Origin: a virus
Direction: 5' to 3' (one strand)
IMG/VR virus record: IMGVR_UViG_3300009082_000047
Span: 1 to 30,510 of that record
DNA: 30,510 nucleotides
Shown here: positions 8,100 to 16,189 of the stretch, one piece after another
Layout: every line of letters starts with the position of its first letter
How positions within the stretch are numbered: position 1 is the stretch's first letter
Made by a program: the position numbers and the translations under genes
The notes under the pieces: generated by a model
Databases searched by the model: none
The model's input: the letters and a program-made list of their open reading frames with translations, nothing else
What the model was told of the DNA's origin: nothing

Positions 8100-8609
8100 T
8101 TATGCTTCCTCAGCGGTCAGTGTCCAGCCTGCCACGGTGCCGCGACCGGAGAATGACAGCGTTGGCTTGTCACAGTAACAGGTCAGGATCGGGTAATACA
8201 CGGCGACGTAATGCGTGGCGCCGGAAACGGTGGTCAGCGTGGCGGTGTTGGTGGCAATGCTTATTCCGGTCGGCACCATGCGGCCGTCCACGATGGCGTA
8301 GCCATGCGGTGACCAGTCGGTGCGGCGAGAGGCGGGAAGCAGGATGCTGTTGTCGGCTTCGGTGATCGACATCGGCGCCATGCAGTAAATCGAGACGCTG
8401 GCGGCTGGGTCGATATTGCCAAGCCCTTCCGGGAGCCTTCCGCTGCCGCTGATTACGGTGCGCCACTTGCTCCAATTGTTTTGCACATGCGCCGCACCGG
8501 ATAGCTTGCGGCGTAGGCTGCGACCTCCAAGCGGTTCGTAAGTCTGGGTCAGTTGATGCGCGGCATCGAAGCCGACCCGCACCGTGCCGATGATGATGTC
8601 GTGCAGCAT
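8100..8609 (-). CDS. Minor tail protein, unknown family
   Basis: 169 residues, directly abutting the tape measure stop and the following start with no spacer. Residues 1-60 are polar (MLHDIIIGTVRVGFDAAHQL), the remainder beta-rich, with Cys at YCMAP and a CYCD cluster near the C-terminus that could bind metal. The slot just after the tape measure is where lambda-like phages place distal tail/tip assembly proteins; assignment is by position. Confidence 0.65.
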   Translation of the reverse strand: MLHDIIIGTVRVGFDAAHQLTQTYEPLGGRSLRRKLSGAAHVQNNWSKWRTVISGSGRLPEGLGNIDPAASVSIYCMAPMSITEADNSILLPASRRTDWSPHGYAIVDGRMVPTGISIATNTATLTTVSGATHYVAVYYPILTCYCDKPTLSFSGRGTVAGWTLTAEEA

Positions 8610-10187
8610 TTATCTGGCTCCCACTTTGGCCGCGGCGCGGGCGATGTCGGTGCCGCCGCTGGCTTGCACCGGGATGATCAGCGGGTTGTTGGCCAGTTCC
8701 TTGCGGATAACGTCAATGGTCGCGCGCAGATCGTTGGCGATTGCTTCGGCAGCGATGGGCACGTGGATCGGGTCCATCTTGGCCAGTTCGGCGGCCTGTT
8801 TGTCCATCACGGCTTTCAGACTCTCTCGGCTGGCTTCGGCGGTCTTCTGCGCGGCGGCGTTCATGCCCAGCTCGATGTCCTGCAACTGGCGGGCGTAATA
8901 GCTTTGCTCGAAGCTGGCCAGGTCTTTCAGCCCGGCCTTTGCGCGCTCGACCAACGCATCCGCCTTCAGCGTGTCGCCGCCGGCGATGGCACCCTTAGCC
9001 GCGCCGATGTCGGATGAAACATCCAGCCCGGTGGCCGGGCCTTCCTTCTTGCCGCCGATATCGACGGCCAGCTTGGCATATTCCTGCTTGATCTTTTGCG
9101 CACGGTCGCCGAATGAAGCAATGAAGTCGTCCAGCGGTTTGATGTCGAAGGCTTTGCGCAGGCTGGCTTGCATAGATTCAGCAGACTTAAGCGCTTCCTC
9201 GTCAATGTATTCAAACCCGCCAGTCTTGCCAGATGGTTGCTTGTAGTTTGCCGTTCCCAGCCGGTCGTTATCCGCCAGCGCCTGATTTCGCTGCACTTCT
9301 TCCAGAACGGCTTTCAGTTGTTTCGCTTTGTCGATTTTGAACTGGATGGATTTGTATTCGCCCAGGCCAAGCGATGATGCTGTTTGCTTCTGTTCTTCAA
9401 GGTCTTTGATTTCTTCGCGCAGGTCATTGAGTTGCTGGCCGGCGCTGTTGAAAATATTGACGCCCAATGCCGCGCCGCCGAGGAATGATGTTTGCGAGCT
9501 TGCCGCGTTGTCGAATCCTTCCGCCACTTTTGCCAGCGCGCTGACCAGCGGCAACAATGAAACGGCAGCGCTTTGACCGATCTTGGCCAGCGCATCGTTG
9601 AACTTATCAGCCTGCACCGCCATCTTCGCCATGCTTTCCGCATACGGACCGGCGGCGGCGGCCTGGGCGCGCAGGCTGTCGCCGCCTTGCGCCAGCAGCG
9701 GCATAAGTTCGGTGTAACTCTTTCCGAGTACCTTGGCGGCCAGCGCGTTGCGTTCTGCCGGGTCTTGCACGCTGGAAAGCGTGTCGGCAAGTTGCGCGAA
9801 GGCTGCGACTGGATCGCGCGCGGTGATGCCAAGGCGGGCGGCTTCGTCGGCATTCTTGCCCATGTAAACGGACAGCTTGCCCAGCCCTTTCGCCAGTCCT
9901 TCGACGTTGGTGCCGGATTGTTTAGCGGCGAGCTTGTAGGACGCGAGACTTTCGACGCTGGTTCCGGTGGCGGTGGCCAGGTCGTTCATCGAATCGGCCG
10001 CATCAATCGTCGATTTTGCGAAGGCGACGAAGCCGCCAACGGTTAGCACGCTGCCGAGACCGCCAAAGCTGGACAGCACGCTGGCGGCGGAAGTTTTCAG
10101 GCCACCCAGCGCGCGGTTGACTTGGGCGAAGGCGGCGGCGGTCTGGTTGCTGGCGGTCAGGGTGATCTGGGTGCTATTGGCCGCCAT
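8610..10187 (-). CDS. Tail tape measure protein
   Basis: 525 residues, helical and Ala-rich: an N-terminal segment (STQITLTASNQTAAAFAQVN) is followed by Gly-rich hydrophobic stretches (SSFGGLGSVLTVGGFVAFA) typical of tape measure N-termini, then coiled-coil regions (LNDLREEIKDLEEQKQ). It directly follows the gpG/gpGT frameshift pair, the diagnostic position. It starts at ATG 10187, overlapping the end of the frameshift product by 14 bases. The length is short for the family (lambda gpH is over 800), which predicts a short siphovirus tail. Confidence 0.85.
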   Translation of the reverse strand: MAANSTQITLTASNQTAAAFAQVNRALGGLKTSAASVLSSFGGLGSVLTVGGFVAFAKSTIDAADSMNDLATATGTSVESLASYKLAAKQSGTNVEGLAKGLGKLSVYMGKNADEAARLGITARDPVAAFAQLADTLSSVQDPAERNALAAKVLGKSYTELMPLLAQGGDSLRAQAAAAGPYAESMAKMAVQADKFNDALAKIGQSAAVSLLPLVSALAKVAEGFDNAASSQTSFLGGAALGVNIFNSAGQQLNDLREEIKDLEEQKQTASSLGLGEYKSIQFKIDKAKQLKAVLEEVQRNQALADNDRLGTANYKQPSGKTGGFEYIDEEALKSAESMQASLRKAFDIKPLDDFIASFGDRAQKIKQEYAKLAVDIGGKKEGPATGLDVSSDIGAAKGAIAGGDTLKADALVERAKAGLKDLASFEQSYYARQLQDIELGMNAAAQKTAEASRESLKAVMDKQAAELAKMDPIHVPIAAEAIANDLRATIDVIRKELANNPLIIPVQASGGTDIARAAAKVGAR

Positions 10188-10703
10188 GATTGTCTCGCAA
10201 GGTCGCTAGTTGGTGGATCAGTTCGTCGATATCGTCAATGCCGAGCAGTTCGGCCACGATGGGCAATGCCGCCCAGTCGAGGCCGCCCATCAAGTTCCAT
10301 GCCCGCACCGCGAGCGGGTTGGGTGGCGGGCCTGGCGGAAGCGGGAGCTGGCAGCGCTCCAGCCAGGCAATCAGTTTTTTGCGTCTGCCTCGCGCTTCTC
10401 GGTGTGCGCGGCATAGGCGGCGATGATGGCGTCGGCCAGCACGCCCCAGATTTGCGGTTGATCGGATACCCACTCGGCCCATAATTCCACGTCGAACGGC
10501 ACGACTACGCCGCTGCCGCCAGGAATGCCGAGGGATAGCTCGGTATGATCCCATCCGGCGACGAATTGGCGCACCAGTTCCAGGCCGGAGGATTGCGCCA
10601 GGGTGACGGCTTCGGCGTCGGTCGGCCGGCGGATGCTGTAGGTGTGGCCATCGGCCACGACCTGCGACAGCCGCGCGGCGCGGAGTTTATCGGCGAGGCT
10701 CAT
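10174..10703 (-). CDS. gpGT-type tail assembly chaperone, -1 frameshift product
   Basis: Read from the same start as the shorter protein, the ribosome slips -1 at the heptamer A AAA AAC (minus strand, 10380 to 10374), which lies immediately before the TGA of the zero frame (10371-10373). The shifted frame continues with KKLIAWLERCQLPLPPGPPP and ends at TAG 10174, giving about 176 residues. The extension is helical with a Pro-rich joint. In lambda-like phages the gpG and gpGT products load onto the tape measure during tail assembly. Heptamer type and position are textbook; no protein data here. Confidence 0.85.
10371..10703 (-). CDS. gpG-type tail assembly chaperone (zero-frame product)
   Basis: 110 residues starting at ATG 10703, overlapping the previous stop (TGATG). 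Sequence from MSLADKLRAARLSQVVADGH to HTEKREADAKN, acidic and helical, the usual size of gpG-like chaperones. Its stop directly follows the slippery heptamer, so most ribosomes should end here and a minority continue in the -1 frame. The length and the position between tube gene and tape measure support the call. Confidence 0.8.
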   Translation of the reverse strand: MSLADKLRAARLSQVVADGHTYSIRRPTDAEAVTLAQSSGLELVRQFVAGWDHTELSLGIPGGSGVVVPFDVELWAEWVSDQPQIWGVLADAIIAAYAAHTEKREADAKN

Positions 10704-11362
10704 CAGGAGGCGTAGTAAGTCGGGGTGCCGAAGGCGGTGACAACGGCCGGCGAGACGACTTTATCCTGCGCGCTGCCGGTCGGTGCGCCGGTGAATCCGA
10801 TGTAACCGTTGAACACCATGATCGGGCCGCCAGTGCCAAAGGTAAACTTGAAGGCGCGCTGCGCTTGCAAATCGGAAGCTGCCTTCATGGCGATCTGGCC
10901 GGCATCGCTGGCGTCCCACAGGTTGTCGAAGGAATAGGACAACGGGTTGGCAGTGCCAGGGGTCTGCGATTTAACCAGATCATGGATGGTGGTGGTGTCG
11001 ATGAAGTCGAAGTCTCCGCCGCTGGCCGACATGCTGGTCGCGGTCGTGATCGACGTGCCGAAAGTGATCTTGTTGCAGGTGCCGCTGGTAAACGCGGAGT
11101 AGCCGGTGGTATCCAGCGATGCGCTGCCAGTGCCTTCGATCACGAAGCTGACCGTGGTGCTGACTGACAGCACGCGATAAACCTTGCCATTCAACTGGCT
11201 CATACCGAGCACGTTAAACACGACATAATCGCCGGCGCTGAAGTCGTGCGTGGCGGTGACGGTGGCGGTGGCGCCGACCGCTATGGCCGAGATTGTCTTG
11301 TTGGCGCCGAGGGCGGATTGCATGGCCACTGCCACGCCGGACCATTTGCGAACTGTTGCCAT
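10703..11362 (-). CDS. Major tail (tube) protein
   Basis: 219 residues. The N-terminus MATVRKWSGVAVAMQSALGA is typical of siphovirus tube proteins, followed by a beta-rich body (DYVVFNVLGMSQLNGKVYRV) and a C-terminus GTPTYYAS. It lies between the gpU-like gene and the gpG gene, the expected slot of the tail tube subunit, and is presumably the most abundant tail protein. A good AAGGAAT-type ribosome site precedes ATG 11362. Confidence 0.85.
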   Translation of the reverse strand: MATVRKWSGVAVAMQSALGANKTISAIAVGATATVTATHDFSAGDYVVFNVLGMSQLNGKVYRVLSVSTTVSFVIEGTGSASLDTTGYSAFTSGTCNKITFGTSITTATSMSASGGDFDFIDTTTIHDLVKSQTPGTANPLSYSFDNLWDASDAGQIAMKAASDLQAQRAFKFTFGTGGPIMVFNGYIGFTGAPTGSAQDKVVSPAVVTAFGTPTYYAS

Positions 11363-11374
11363 GTGAAGATTCCT

Positions 11375-11815
11375 TTAGATGAGGGTTTGCGGGGCGTTGC
11401 CGGCGGTGAAATACGCTATGGAAAAGGTGAGGCGTTTGACGCCGACAGGCGGGCTGCCGGGTTCGTCGTCGTATTGGCTGGCGGTCAGCACCGGCTCGAG
11501 GTATTTGCCGGAGACGGTCAAACCGGCGGCAAGCGCGGTTTCTACTTCGAGCGCGATCTGGTCGAGCGTGTCATCGAGGCCGCTGCCGGCGCGGGCGCAG
11601 GCTTCGACGCTAAGGGTCAATTCGTGGCCGTAGGTGATCGGCGCGTGGATGGTTTCCGGCGTGAGGCTGTCGGCATCCAGGTAGATGCGCAGGCCGGGCA
11701 GCTCGGCGGTGTCCAGCGGGTAGAGTCGGTTCGCATAAACGCGGGCGCCGGTGGTGGTCAGGCCGGTCAGCGCGGTGGCCATTGCGGTGCGGATCTGCGT
11801 GTGGGTGTGGCTCAT
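11375..11815 (-). CDS. gpU-like tail terminator
   Basis: 146 residues. The opening MSHTHTQIRTAMATALTGLT and the ELPGLRIYLD strand match the layout of lambda gpU (HTEIR-type start, then LPAVAVYL), with a similar total length of about 130-150. gpU caps the tube and fixes tail length before head joining. The gene follows the FII-like gene (overlap ATGA) and precedes the tube gene, as in lambda. Similarity is judged by eye from memory of gpU. Confidence 0.7.
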   Translation of the reverse strand: MSHTHTQIRTAMATALTGLTTTGARVYANRLYPLDTAELPGLRIYLDADSLTPETIHAPITYGHELTLSVEACARAGSGLDDTLDQIALEVETALAAGLTVSGKYLEPVLTASQYDDEPGSPPVGVKRLTFSIAYFTAGNAPQTLI

Positions 11816-12099
11816 TCCAGCGTCAGCCGGGTGATGCCGGTGCCATCCGGCTCGATGGCGCGGACGGTATAGGCGACGGCATTGATCGTGATAGTCTGGC
11901 CATTGGCAACCGTCGCCAGGTCATCCGTCTTGGCGACCAGTTCAGGCGAGGTGGACATTATCCCCATCTGCGCGCCGCTCGGCTTCGACAGGATGCCGCT
12001 GACCACGGCACCACTTTCCAGCGTGGCCGCGACATTGGCCAGCGCGCCAATGCAGGCGGCGTTGATGCTAGATTCGATGACGGAGAAGTATATACCCAT
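11812..12099 (-). CDS. FII-like head-tail connector protein
   Basis: 95 residues. The C-terminal half (STSPELVAKTDDLATVANGQ then TITINAVAYTVRAIEPDGTG) parallels lambda gpFII, which ends SPSLFVRTDE...LRRGDTLTIGEENFWV...PDDGG. FII bridges head connector and tail. The start at ATG 12099 is fixed by the 57-bp repeat whose last base is the A of this start region; only weak Shine-Dalgarno pairing is visible within the repeat. Overlaps gpU by ATGA. Confidence 0.75.
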   Translation of the reverse strand: MGIYFSVIESSINAACIGALANVAATLESGAVVSGILSKPSGAQMGIMSTSPELVAKTDDLATVANGQTITINAVAYTVRAIEPDGTGITRLTLE

Positions 12100-12153
12100 G
12101 CCGCCAGACTAGGCCGGCGGTGTGACCTTATGCGGCCCGATTCGTCACTTTTT
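12097..12153 (-). repeat. 57-bp leader repeat, copy 1 (upstream of FII-like gene)
   Basis: Direct repeat with one mismatch to 22753-22809. In gene sense it begins right at the stop of the preceding gene (AAAAGTGAC...), contains the inverted repeat GTGAC...GTCAC (17-nt interval) and CCGCC...GGCGG (10-nt interval), and ends with the ATG of the next gene. See copy 2. Confidence 0.9.
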
Positions 12154-12451
12154 ACCGCTCGACGATCTTGAGCCGGAAGCTGCGTTCATCGGTGCGGCCG
12201 CCAGCGGTGGTGATGCGGCAGGTTACGGTATAGGTCTGCCCAAGCACGCCACCGGATAGCCAGGCGGTGGCGGTGGTGGTGGTGTTCGTCTGGCTGTCTT
12301 TGGTGATGCCGCTGTCGATGGTCCAGACCGGCGTGCCGGTGATGGTGTCGGTATCCAGCCAGTCGGACCAGTCCATCGCGTAATCCAGCACCGCCTGCGG
12401 GTCTTTCTCGATCCAGTAGCCAAGCGCATCAACGTGGAATGTGGTGCTCAT
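12152..12451 (-). CDS. Fibre-tail adaptor-like phage protein
   Basis: 99 residues. The motif ALGYWIEKDPQAVLDYAMDW and following DWLDTDTI...W resemble a family annotated as phage fibre-tail adaptor proteins, which begin Y-x-x-D/K-P-x-A-x-L-D-Y-x-x-D-W-S-D-W. The C-terminal half is Ig-like beta (TYTVTCRITTAGGRTDERSF). It likely links a fibre or surface protein to the particle. ATGA overlap with the upstream repeat-protein gene. Confidence 0.65.
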   Translation of the reverse strand: MSTTFHVDALGYWIEKDPQAVLDYAMDWSDWLDTDTITGTPVWTIDSGITKDSQTNTTTTATAWLSGGVLGQTYTVTCRITTAGGRTDERSFRLKIVER

Positions 12452-13170
12452 GTGATTGTCCTTGTGCGGTTTTCATTGGCGATGCGCAGCGCGCGATATT
12501 CGAGCGGGATGGACAACGTGCCGCCGAGTGGCCGCGAAAGTCCGATTTGTCTTATCGTTGGCGCATACCCGACCAGCGATACCGCCCCCGCACCGATAGC
12601 GATGCTGCGCGGTTGGCTGATTGACGGCGCGTAGCCCTGGACGACTATCTGCCCGACACCGGGCTGGATAAGTGCGGATTGGTTGACAGTGGGCGCGTAT
12701 CCCAGGATGTCACAGGACCCAAAGCCTGGACTGATGGTACGAGGCTGGCTGATTGTTGGCGTGTAACCCGCTACAACAAGGGCTCCTGCGCCAGGGCGAA
12801 TGCCGATGGTTTGGCTGATTTCTGGCGCGTAGCCTGTGACGGTAATAGCTCCGACACTGGGTGAGACGGTATGCGGTTGACTGATCGCGGGGGCATATCC
12901 AAGCGTAACGACTGCGCCAGCACCGGGAGAAACACTCGCACCTTGGCTTACGGTCGGGGCATAACCGAGGCTTAAAACTGAGCCAGCAGACGGGGAAAGC
13001 GTCCTTGGTTGGCTGACGGTTGGGGCGCTGCCACTGACGGTGATGCTCCCCGAGCTTGGGATTACGGTTGTGCCGGCGCCGCCTGACTCAACTTGAACAA
13101 CCCCCGCGCCAGGGATAAGCGCAGAACCGCTTATATCTACAACGCCCGCTCCCGGTATCAGATAAGCCAT
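12448..13170 (-). CDS. Surface protein built of eight tandem GYAP-type repeats
   Basis: 240 residues. Eight units of about 22-23 residues each carry a G-Y/S-A/T-P-x-(I/V)-x-Q signature, for example GYAPTVSQ, GYAPAISQ, GYAPEISQ, GYTPTISQ, GYAPTVNQ and GYAPSISQ, preceded by PGAG or PSAG turns and a short hydrophobic strand. This predicts a repetitive beta fibre. It ends at the ATGA of the adaptor-like gene. By context it is a head or tail surface fibre/decoration; unit number probably varies among relatives through recombination. Confidence 0.7.
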   Translation of the reverse strand: MAYLIPGAGVVDISGSALIPGAGVVQVESGGAGTTVIPSSGSITVSGSAPTVSQPRTLSPSAGSVLSLGYAPTVSQGASVSPGAGAVVTLGYAPAISQPHTVSPSVGAITVTGYAPEISQTIGIRPGAGALVVAGYTPTISQPRTISPGFGSCDILGYAPTVNQSALIQPGVGQIVVQGYAPSISQPRSIAIGAGAVSLVGYAPTIRQIGLSRPLGGTLSIPLEYRALRIANENRTRTIT

Positions 13171-13171
13171 T

Positions 13172-14527
13172 TTAGCTTACTGTTACTTTAGGGTCGATAT
13201 GCAAATATCGGCTTGATGCGATGCCAGAAACCCCCACAGCAACCCTAGCCCGGTAAATCCCAGTTTCCGCAACCGTAGCAGTAACACTCAGCTTTTGCTT
13301 GTAGGTATAGCTCGGCCCGGCACCATTCCATGTACTCGTTGTATCGTCTGTTTGCGCGGCAGCCGTGGTTAATATCGTAACTCGCGTATCCGACACCCGT
13401 GTCCATGTTTGCTCATCTGTTTCAGAAGACGCCTCTACCTCAAGCCATACCTCAGCATCAGTAAAGTCGGCTGTGTCGTTGGTGATATAAAGATCAAATG
13501 TCTTGCTGCCGGTACTCGCCAAATCCCCATATATCCAGGGTGATTTGAATGGGGTTTGCTCAGAGCAGGTTGCATTCCCATCGGTCGTTATCAACCAACT
13601 AAATCCGGTAGAAGCAATGGAAGCGCCTGATGAACGGTATATCGAACTTGATATCAGTGTGCCGTTATACGTTCTTCCAGCGAGATCTGTTCTTGAATCG
13701 TCAGGCCCACAGTTGTAAAACCAACACTCTCCACCAGCACGCGGATAAGTCGTATCAAAGAAAACTGGATTGGCTATTGTTTTGCAATTATTGAAATTAA
13801 TCCTGCCATTACTTAATGATGCGCTGTAAATCTCACACGTTGTGCCGTTGGTAAATCCTGAAAAATCAGCAGTAATATTTCCAACAATATGAGATGGAGC
13901 GGTGTTTGCAGCAATGATAACTCCAGTCCTATATCCTGGGTTTGTGAATCCAATTCTGCTAATGTCAACAGCACCATAAATATTAATTACTGCTCCGGCT
14001 CTAGTCGTTGTTCCGTCAGCACTTAAATCAATTATGCAGTCTTCTATACTTACTTTTGTAGTAATAGCTCCACCAAGCGACAAACCACCATTAGCGCCAA
14101 GCTTAAAAACAATGTCTTTTGACGCTTGCCAATAGGAAGCAGGAGAATGTAAATTAATATGCCTTCCAGATGCTATCTGTAAACCAATAATTGAGAATAT
14201 ACCGCTAAAGACTATATCGTAACTACCGTCAGTCGTCTGAATTTGATCTGTTGCGCTGGCCGCATAAGTAACTGGATTGCTGCCTTGAGTTGCAGAAATA
14301 AATAAAGCCGGATCGCCAGATGTCGGGCCTGTTATCGTAAGTGCGCCGCCGTAGGCTTTAGGGTCTACTGAGTCGTGTCCAAAATAAACAACATCCCCAG
14401 ACTCGTAGCTTGTAACTAACGTGTTTAGGTCGAATACACTGGTATCCGCAGTAGCCCACGATCCGGTTGAATCGTTTGCCTGTGAGCCATCCCCGCCATC
14501 GTCTACATAATAAACACCAGCTGCCAT
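13172..14527 (-). CDS. Beta-helix-like surface protein
   Basis: 451 residues. The N-terminus MAAGVYYVDDGGDGSQANDS and repeated short hydrophobic/Asn/Thr strands (SIEDCIIDLSADG, NGRINFNNCKTIANPV) resemble right-handed parallel beta-helix surface proteins; the C-terminus (from about residue 340) is Ig-like. DNA is AT-rich relative to neighbours. It abuts the repeat-protein gene with one base between. A receptor-binding or capsid-surface role is inference; no enzymatic motif is seen. Confidence 0.65.
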   Translation of the reverse strand: MAAGVYYVDDGGDGSQANDSTGSWATADTSVFDLNTLVTSYESGDVVYFGHDSVDPKAYGGALTITGPTSGDPALFISATQGSNPVTYAASATDQIQTTDGSYDIVFSGIFSIIGLQIASGRHINLHSPASYWQASKDIVFKLGANGGLSLGGAITTKVSIEDCIIDLSADGTTTRAGAVINIYGAVDISRIGFTNPGYRTGVIIAANTAPSHIVGNITADFSGFTNGTTCEIYSASLSNGRINFNNCKTIANPVFFDTTYPRAGGECWFYNCGPDDSRTDLAGRTYNGTLISSSIYRSSGASIASTGFSWLITTDGNATCSEQTPFKSPWIYGDLASTGSKTFDLYITNDTADFTDAEVWLEVEASSETDEQTWTRVSDTRVTILTTAAAQTDDTTSTWNGAGPSYTYKQKLSVTATVAETGIYRARVAVGVSGIASSRYLHIDPKVTVS

Positions 14528-14528
14528 A

Positions 14529-14750
14529 TCATTCTCCGATCAGCGCGTTGGCTTCTTGTTCAGCCAGTTGATCTTCCATTTTTGCCGCAACAACCGTCTT
14601 GTATCCCTGGATATCAAACGCTGCGTCATTGATTATTACAGGGCCGTAGCTATGCCACACACCCTGAGAATCTTTGCAGCGATAGTATGCAAGCCGCTGC
14701 TTATCTGCATCCCCATGCACGCTGCTAATTTCAGTGGTAACAATAGCCAT
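14529..14750 (-). CDS. Hypothetical structural-module protein, 73 aa
   Basis: MAIVTTEISSVHGDADKQRL then YYRCKDSQGVWHSYGPVIIN: a small beta-rich protein with a helical C-terminus. Start overlaps the previous stop by one base (TAATG). Possibly an accessory to the beta-helix surface protein next to it. Family not recognised. Confidence 0.6.
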   Translation of the reverse strand: MAIVTTEISSVHGDADKQRLAYYRCKDSQGVWHSYGPVIINDAAFDIQGYKTVVAAKMEDQLAEQEANALIGE

Positions 14751-15025
14751 TAGTCTGCTCCCTCGTCATCTGCTGCGTTCTCTGCCGCTTTGTAAGCCAG
14801 CCATTTAGCCTTTCTTGCCTGCAACTTCACCAGCTTCGCATCCCACTCCGCCTGAATCATGTTCCAGGCGTTGAGACAATTTGCCGTGGTGATATCCCCA
14901 TCCTCCAGATGCTTGAGGATTTTATGCGCCATTCGACAAGCCTCCATCTTCTCTGCAGAACGGTATTTATCCCGCAGCCGCTTGGTGAATTGGAGCTTGG
15001 TCTGGTGGAGTAGGGTTATTGCCAT
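14750..15025 (-). CDS. Helical hypothetical protein, 91 aa
   Basis: Start taken at ATG 15025, two bases after the previous stop; a TTG six bases upstream is possible. The protein is basic and helical (FTKRLRDKYRSAEKMEACRM then ALVKLQARKAK-like Lys-rich helix). It has the size of small phage accessory or assembly proteins. No function assigned. Confidence 0.6.
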   Translation of the reverse strand: MAITLLHQTKLQFTKRLRDKYRSAEKMEACRMAHKILKHLEDGDITTANCLNAWNMIQAEWDAKLVKLQARKAKWLAYKAAENAADDEGAD

Positions 15026-15027
15026 GA

Positions 15028-15492
15028 TCAAGCCTGGGTCGTGCTGAACCAGCCAGATGCGTTGACCTGGATGGTGAGCGGGTTGCCGTCAGAAGTGGCG
15101 GGGACATCGGCAGGGGCGCTGTCGCCAAGGAAGTACCCGACCAGCGGGTTGACCATACCGGCGACGGTGCCTGACAGGTACATGACACCATAACGCCATG
15201 CCGGGATGCTGCCGCCAGAGGCTGTCCAGCTCGGGTCGTCTGAGTCGTACTTAAAGCCGTTGGTGATGGTGCTCGCGGCATCATTGGCCAGTGTCGCGCC
15301 GCCAGTTGTGTAGCCGTTACCGTTGGCGATCTCGTTGGCCGACACGTCAGCCCATAGATCATGGCCGGTATTGGTCGCGTCCGGGGTATAGCTGCTTGTG
15401 ACCAAAGCCAGTTTTACAGTCGTGCCTGCGATGTCCTGCATAGACAGATCATCGAGGTTAGCCCGGTAAAGAGTGAATGTTCCTGCTGCCAT
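15028..15492 (-). CDS. Structural-module beta protein, 154 aa
   Basis: MAAGTFTLYRANLDDLSMQD then many Thr/Asp/Gly turns and aromatic strands; no membrane or signal segment. A good Shine-Dalgarno (AGGAGC) precedes ATG 15492 on the minus strand. Resembles phage surface or fibre-accessory proteins by composition. Belongs to the block between lysis genes and fibre-like genes. Confidence 0.65.
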   Translation of the reverse strand: MAAGTFTLYRANLDDLSMQDIAGTTVKLALVTSSYTPDATNTGHDLWADVSANEIANGNGYTTGGATLANDAASTITNGFKYDSDDPSWTASGGSIPAWRYGVMYLSGTVAGMVNPLVGYFLGDSAPADVPATSDGNPLTIQVNASGWFSTTQA

Positions 15493-15527
15493 AGTGTTGC
15501 TCCTTAAATTGGTAGATTTGGGTTACG

Positions 15528-15920
15528 TTATTTCATCGCCTCAAGCGTGGCAACTCTGGCTTTCAGTACGGCCACGTCATCCCACCGCATCTTGCATTTT
15601 TTGTCGTGGGCGATGCGCTCGGCGGATTCTTGCTTGAGATGATCCGATACCCGTGCGTCTACGCGATTGATATGGGCGATCAGTTCAGCCTTGTCTCGCG
15701 CAGCGTCGTCTGACGTGTAGCGTTTTGCTGTGGATGCCACCTTGCCAAGTTCGAGTCGGGTTAAACGATCATCGAATATGGCGTGCGTTCTTTGCGTCTC
15801 TTTGACGTGTTCATCGTTTCCGCTGAACACCTCGTAACTCATTCTGATGGTCACCGATATGAGCAAGGCGATGAACGCCATCAGCGCCCATGTCTTCCAG
15901 TCGCGCAGTTGTTCTTTCAT
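15528..15920 (-). CDS. Membrane-anchored coiled-coil protein, 130 aa
   Basis: ATG 15920 overlaps the previous stop (TGATG); GTG 15923 is an alternative. One N-terminal membrane segment (about residues 11-27, WALMAFIALLISVTIRMSYE) is followed by a charged coiled coil to the end. Topology fits an inner-membrane anchored protein facing one compartment, as in some phage lysis-accessory or superinfection genes. Part of the lysis neighbourhood. Confidence 0.6.
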   Translation of the reverse strand: MKEQLRDWKTWALMAFIALLISVTIRMSYEVFSGNDEHVKETQRTHAIFDDRLTRLELGKVASTAKRYTSDDAARDKAELIAHINRVDARVSDHLKQESAERIAHDKKCKMRWDDVAVLKARVATLEAMK

Positions 15921-16189
15921 CACTTGATGCCCCCAATGAGCATTGCCATCAGGCCACCTACGACCGCCATCAGCACACCGCCAATCAGCCCGATCAGCAC
16001 CAGTCTGTAGGGTTCAAACTCTTTGCGCGTCAGAAGTTCGTTCAGTGCCGCCTTGACCGTCTTCATGTCGGACTGCAACCCGTCGATCTTGTGCATCATC
16101 TGCGCCTCCAGAAGCAGCATCTTGTTTTCAACCTTGTCGCGGCATGCTTCCATCTCATGCGCTTTAATCAAGTCGTCTCCGTTGCTCAT
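15920..16189 (-). CDS. Membrane protein with C-terminal TM segment
   Basis: 89 residues from ATG 16189 (ATGA overlap). A coiled-coil region (HEMEACRDKVENKMLLLEAQ, then DGLQSDMKTVKAALNELL) ends in a single hydrophobic stretch (VLIGLIGGVLMAVVGGLMAM). Such proteins accompany holins in lysis cassettes (XhlA-like architecture), but I do not identify the family. Confidence 0.65.
   Translation of the reverse strand: MSNGDDLIKAHEMEACRDKVENKMLLLEAQMMHKIDGLQSDMKTVKAALNELLTRKEFEPYRLVLIGLIGGVLMAVVGGLMAMLIGGIK

Noticed and set aside
8553-10046. Plus-strand frames over the tape measure gene
   Set aside because: Opposite-frame shadows of a GC-rich helical gene; no supporting start signals.
12448-13170. 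CRISPR or noncoding repeats
   Set aside because: Repeats are in-frame, divergent in DNA but alike in protein, and within one uninterrupted coupled gene.
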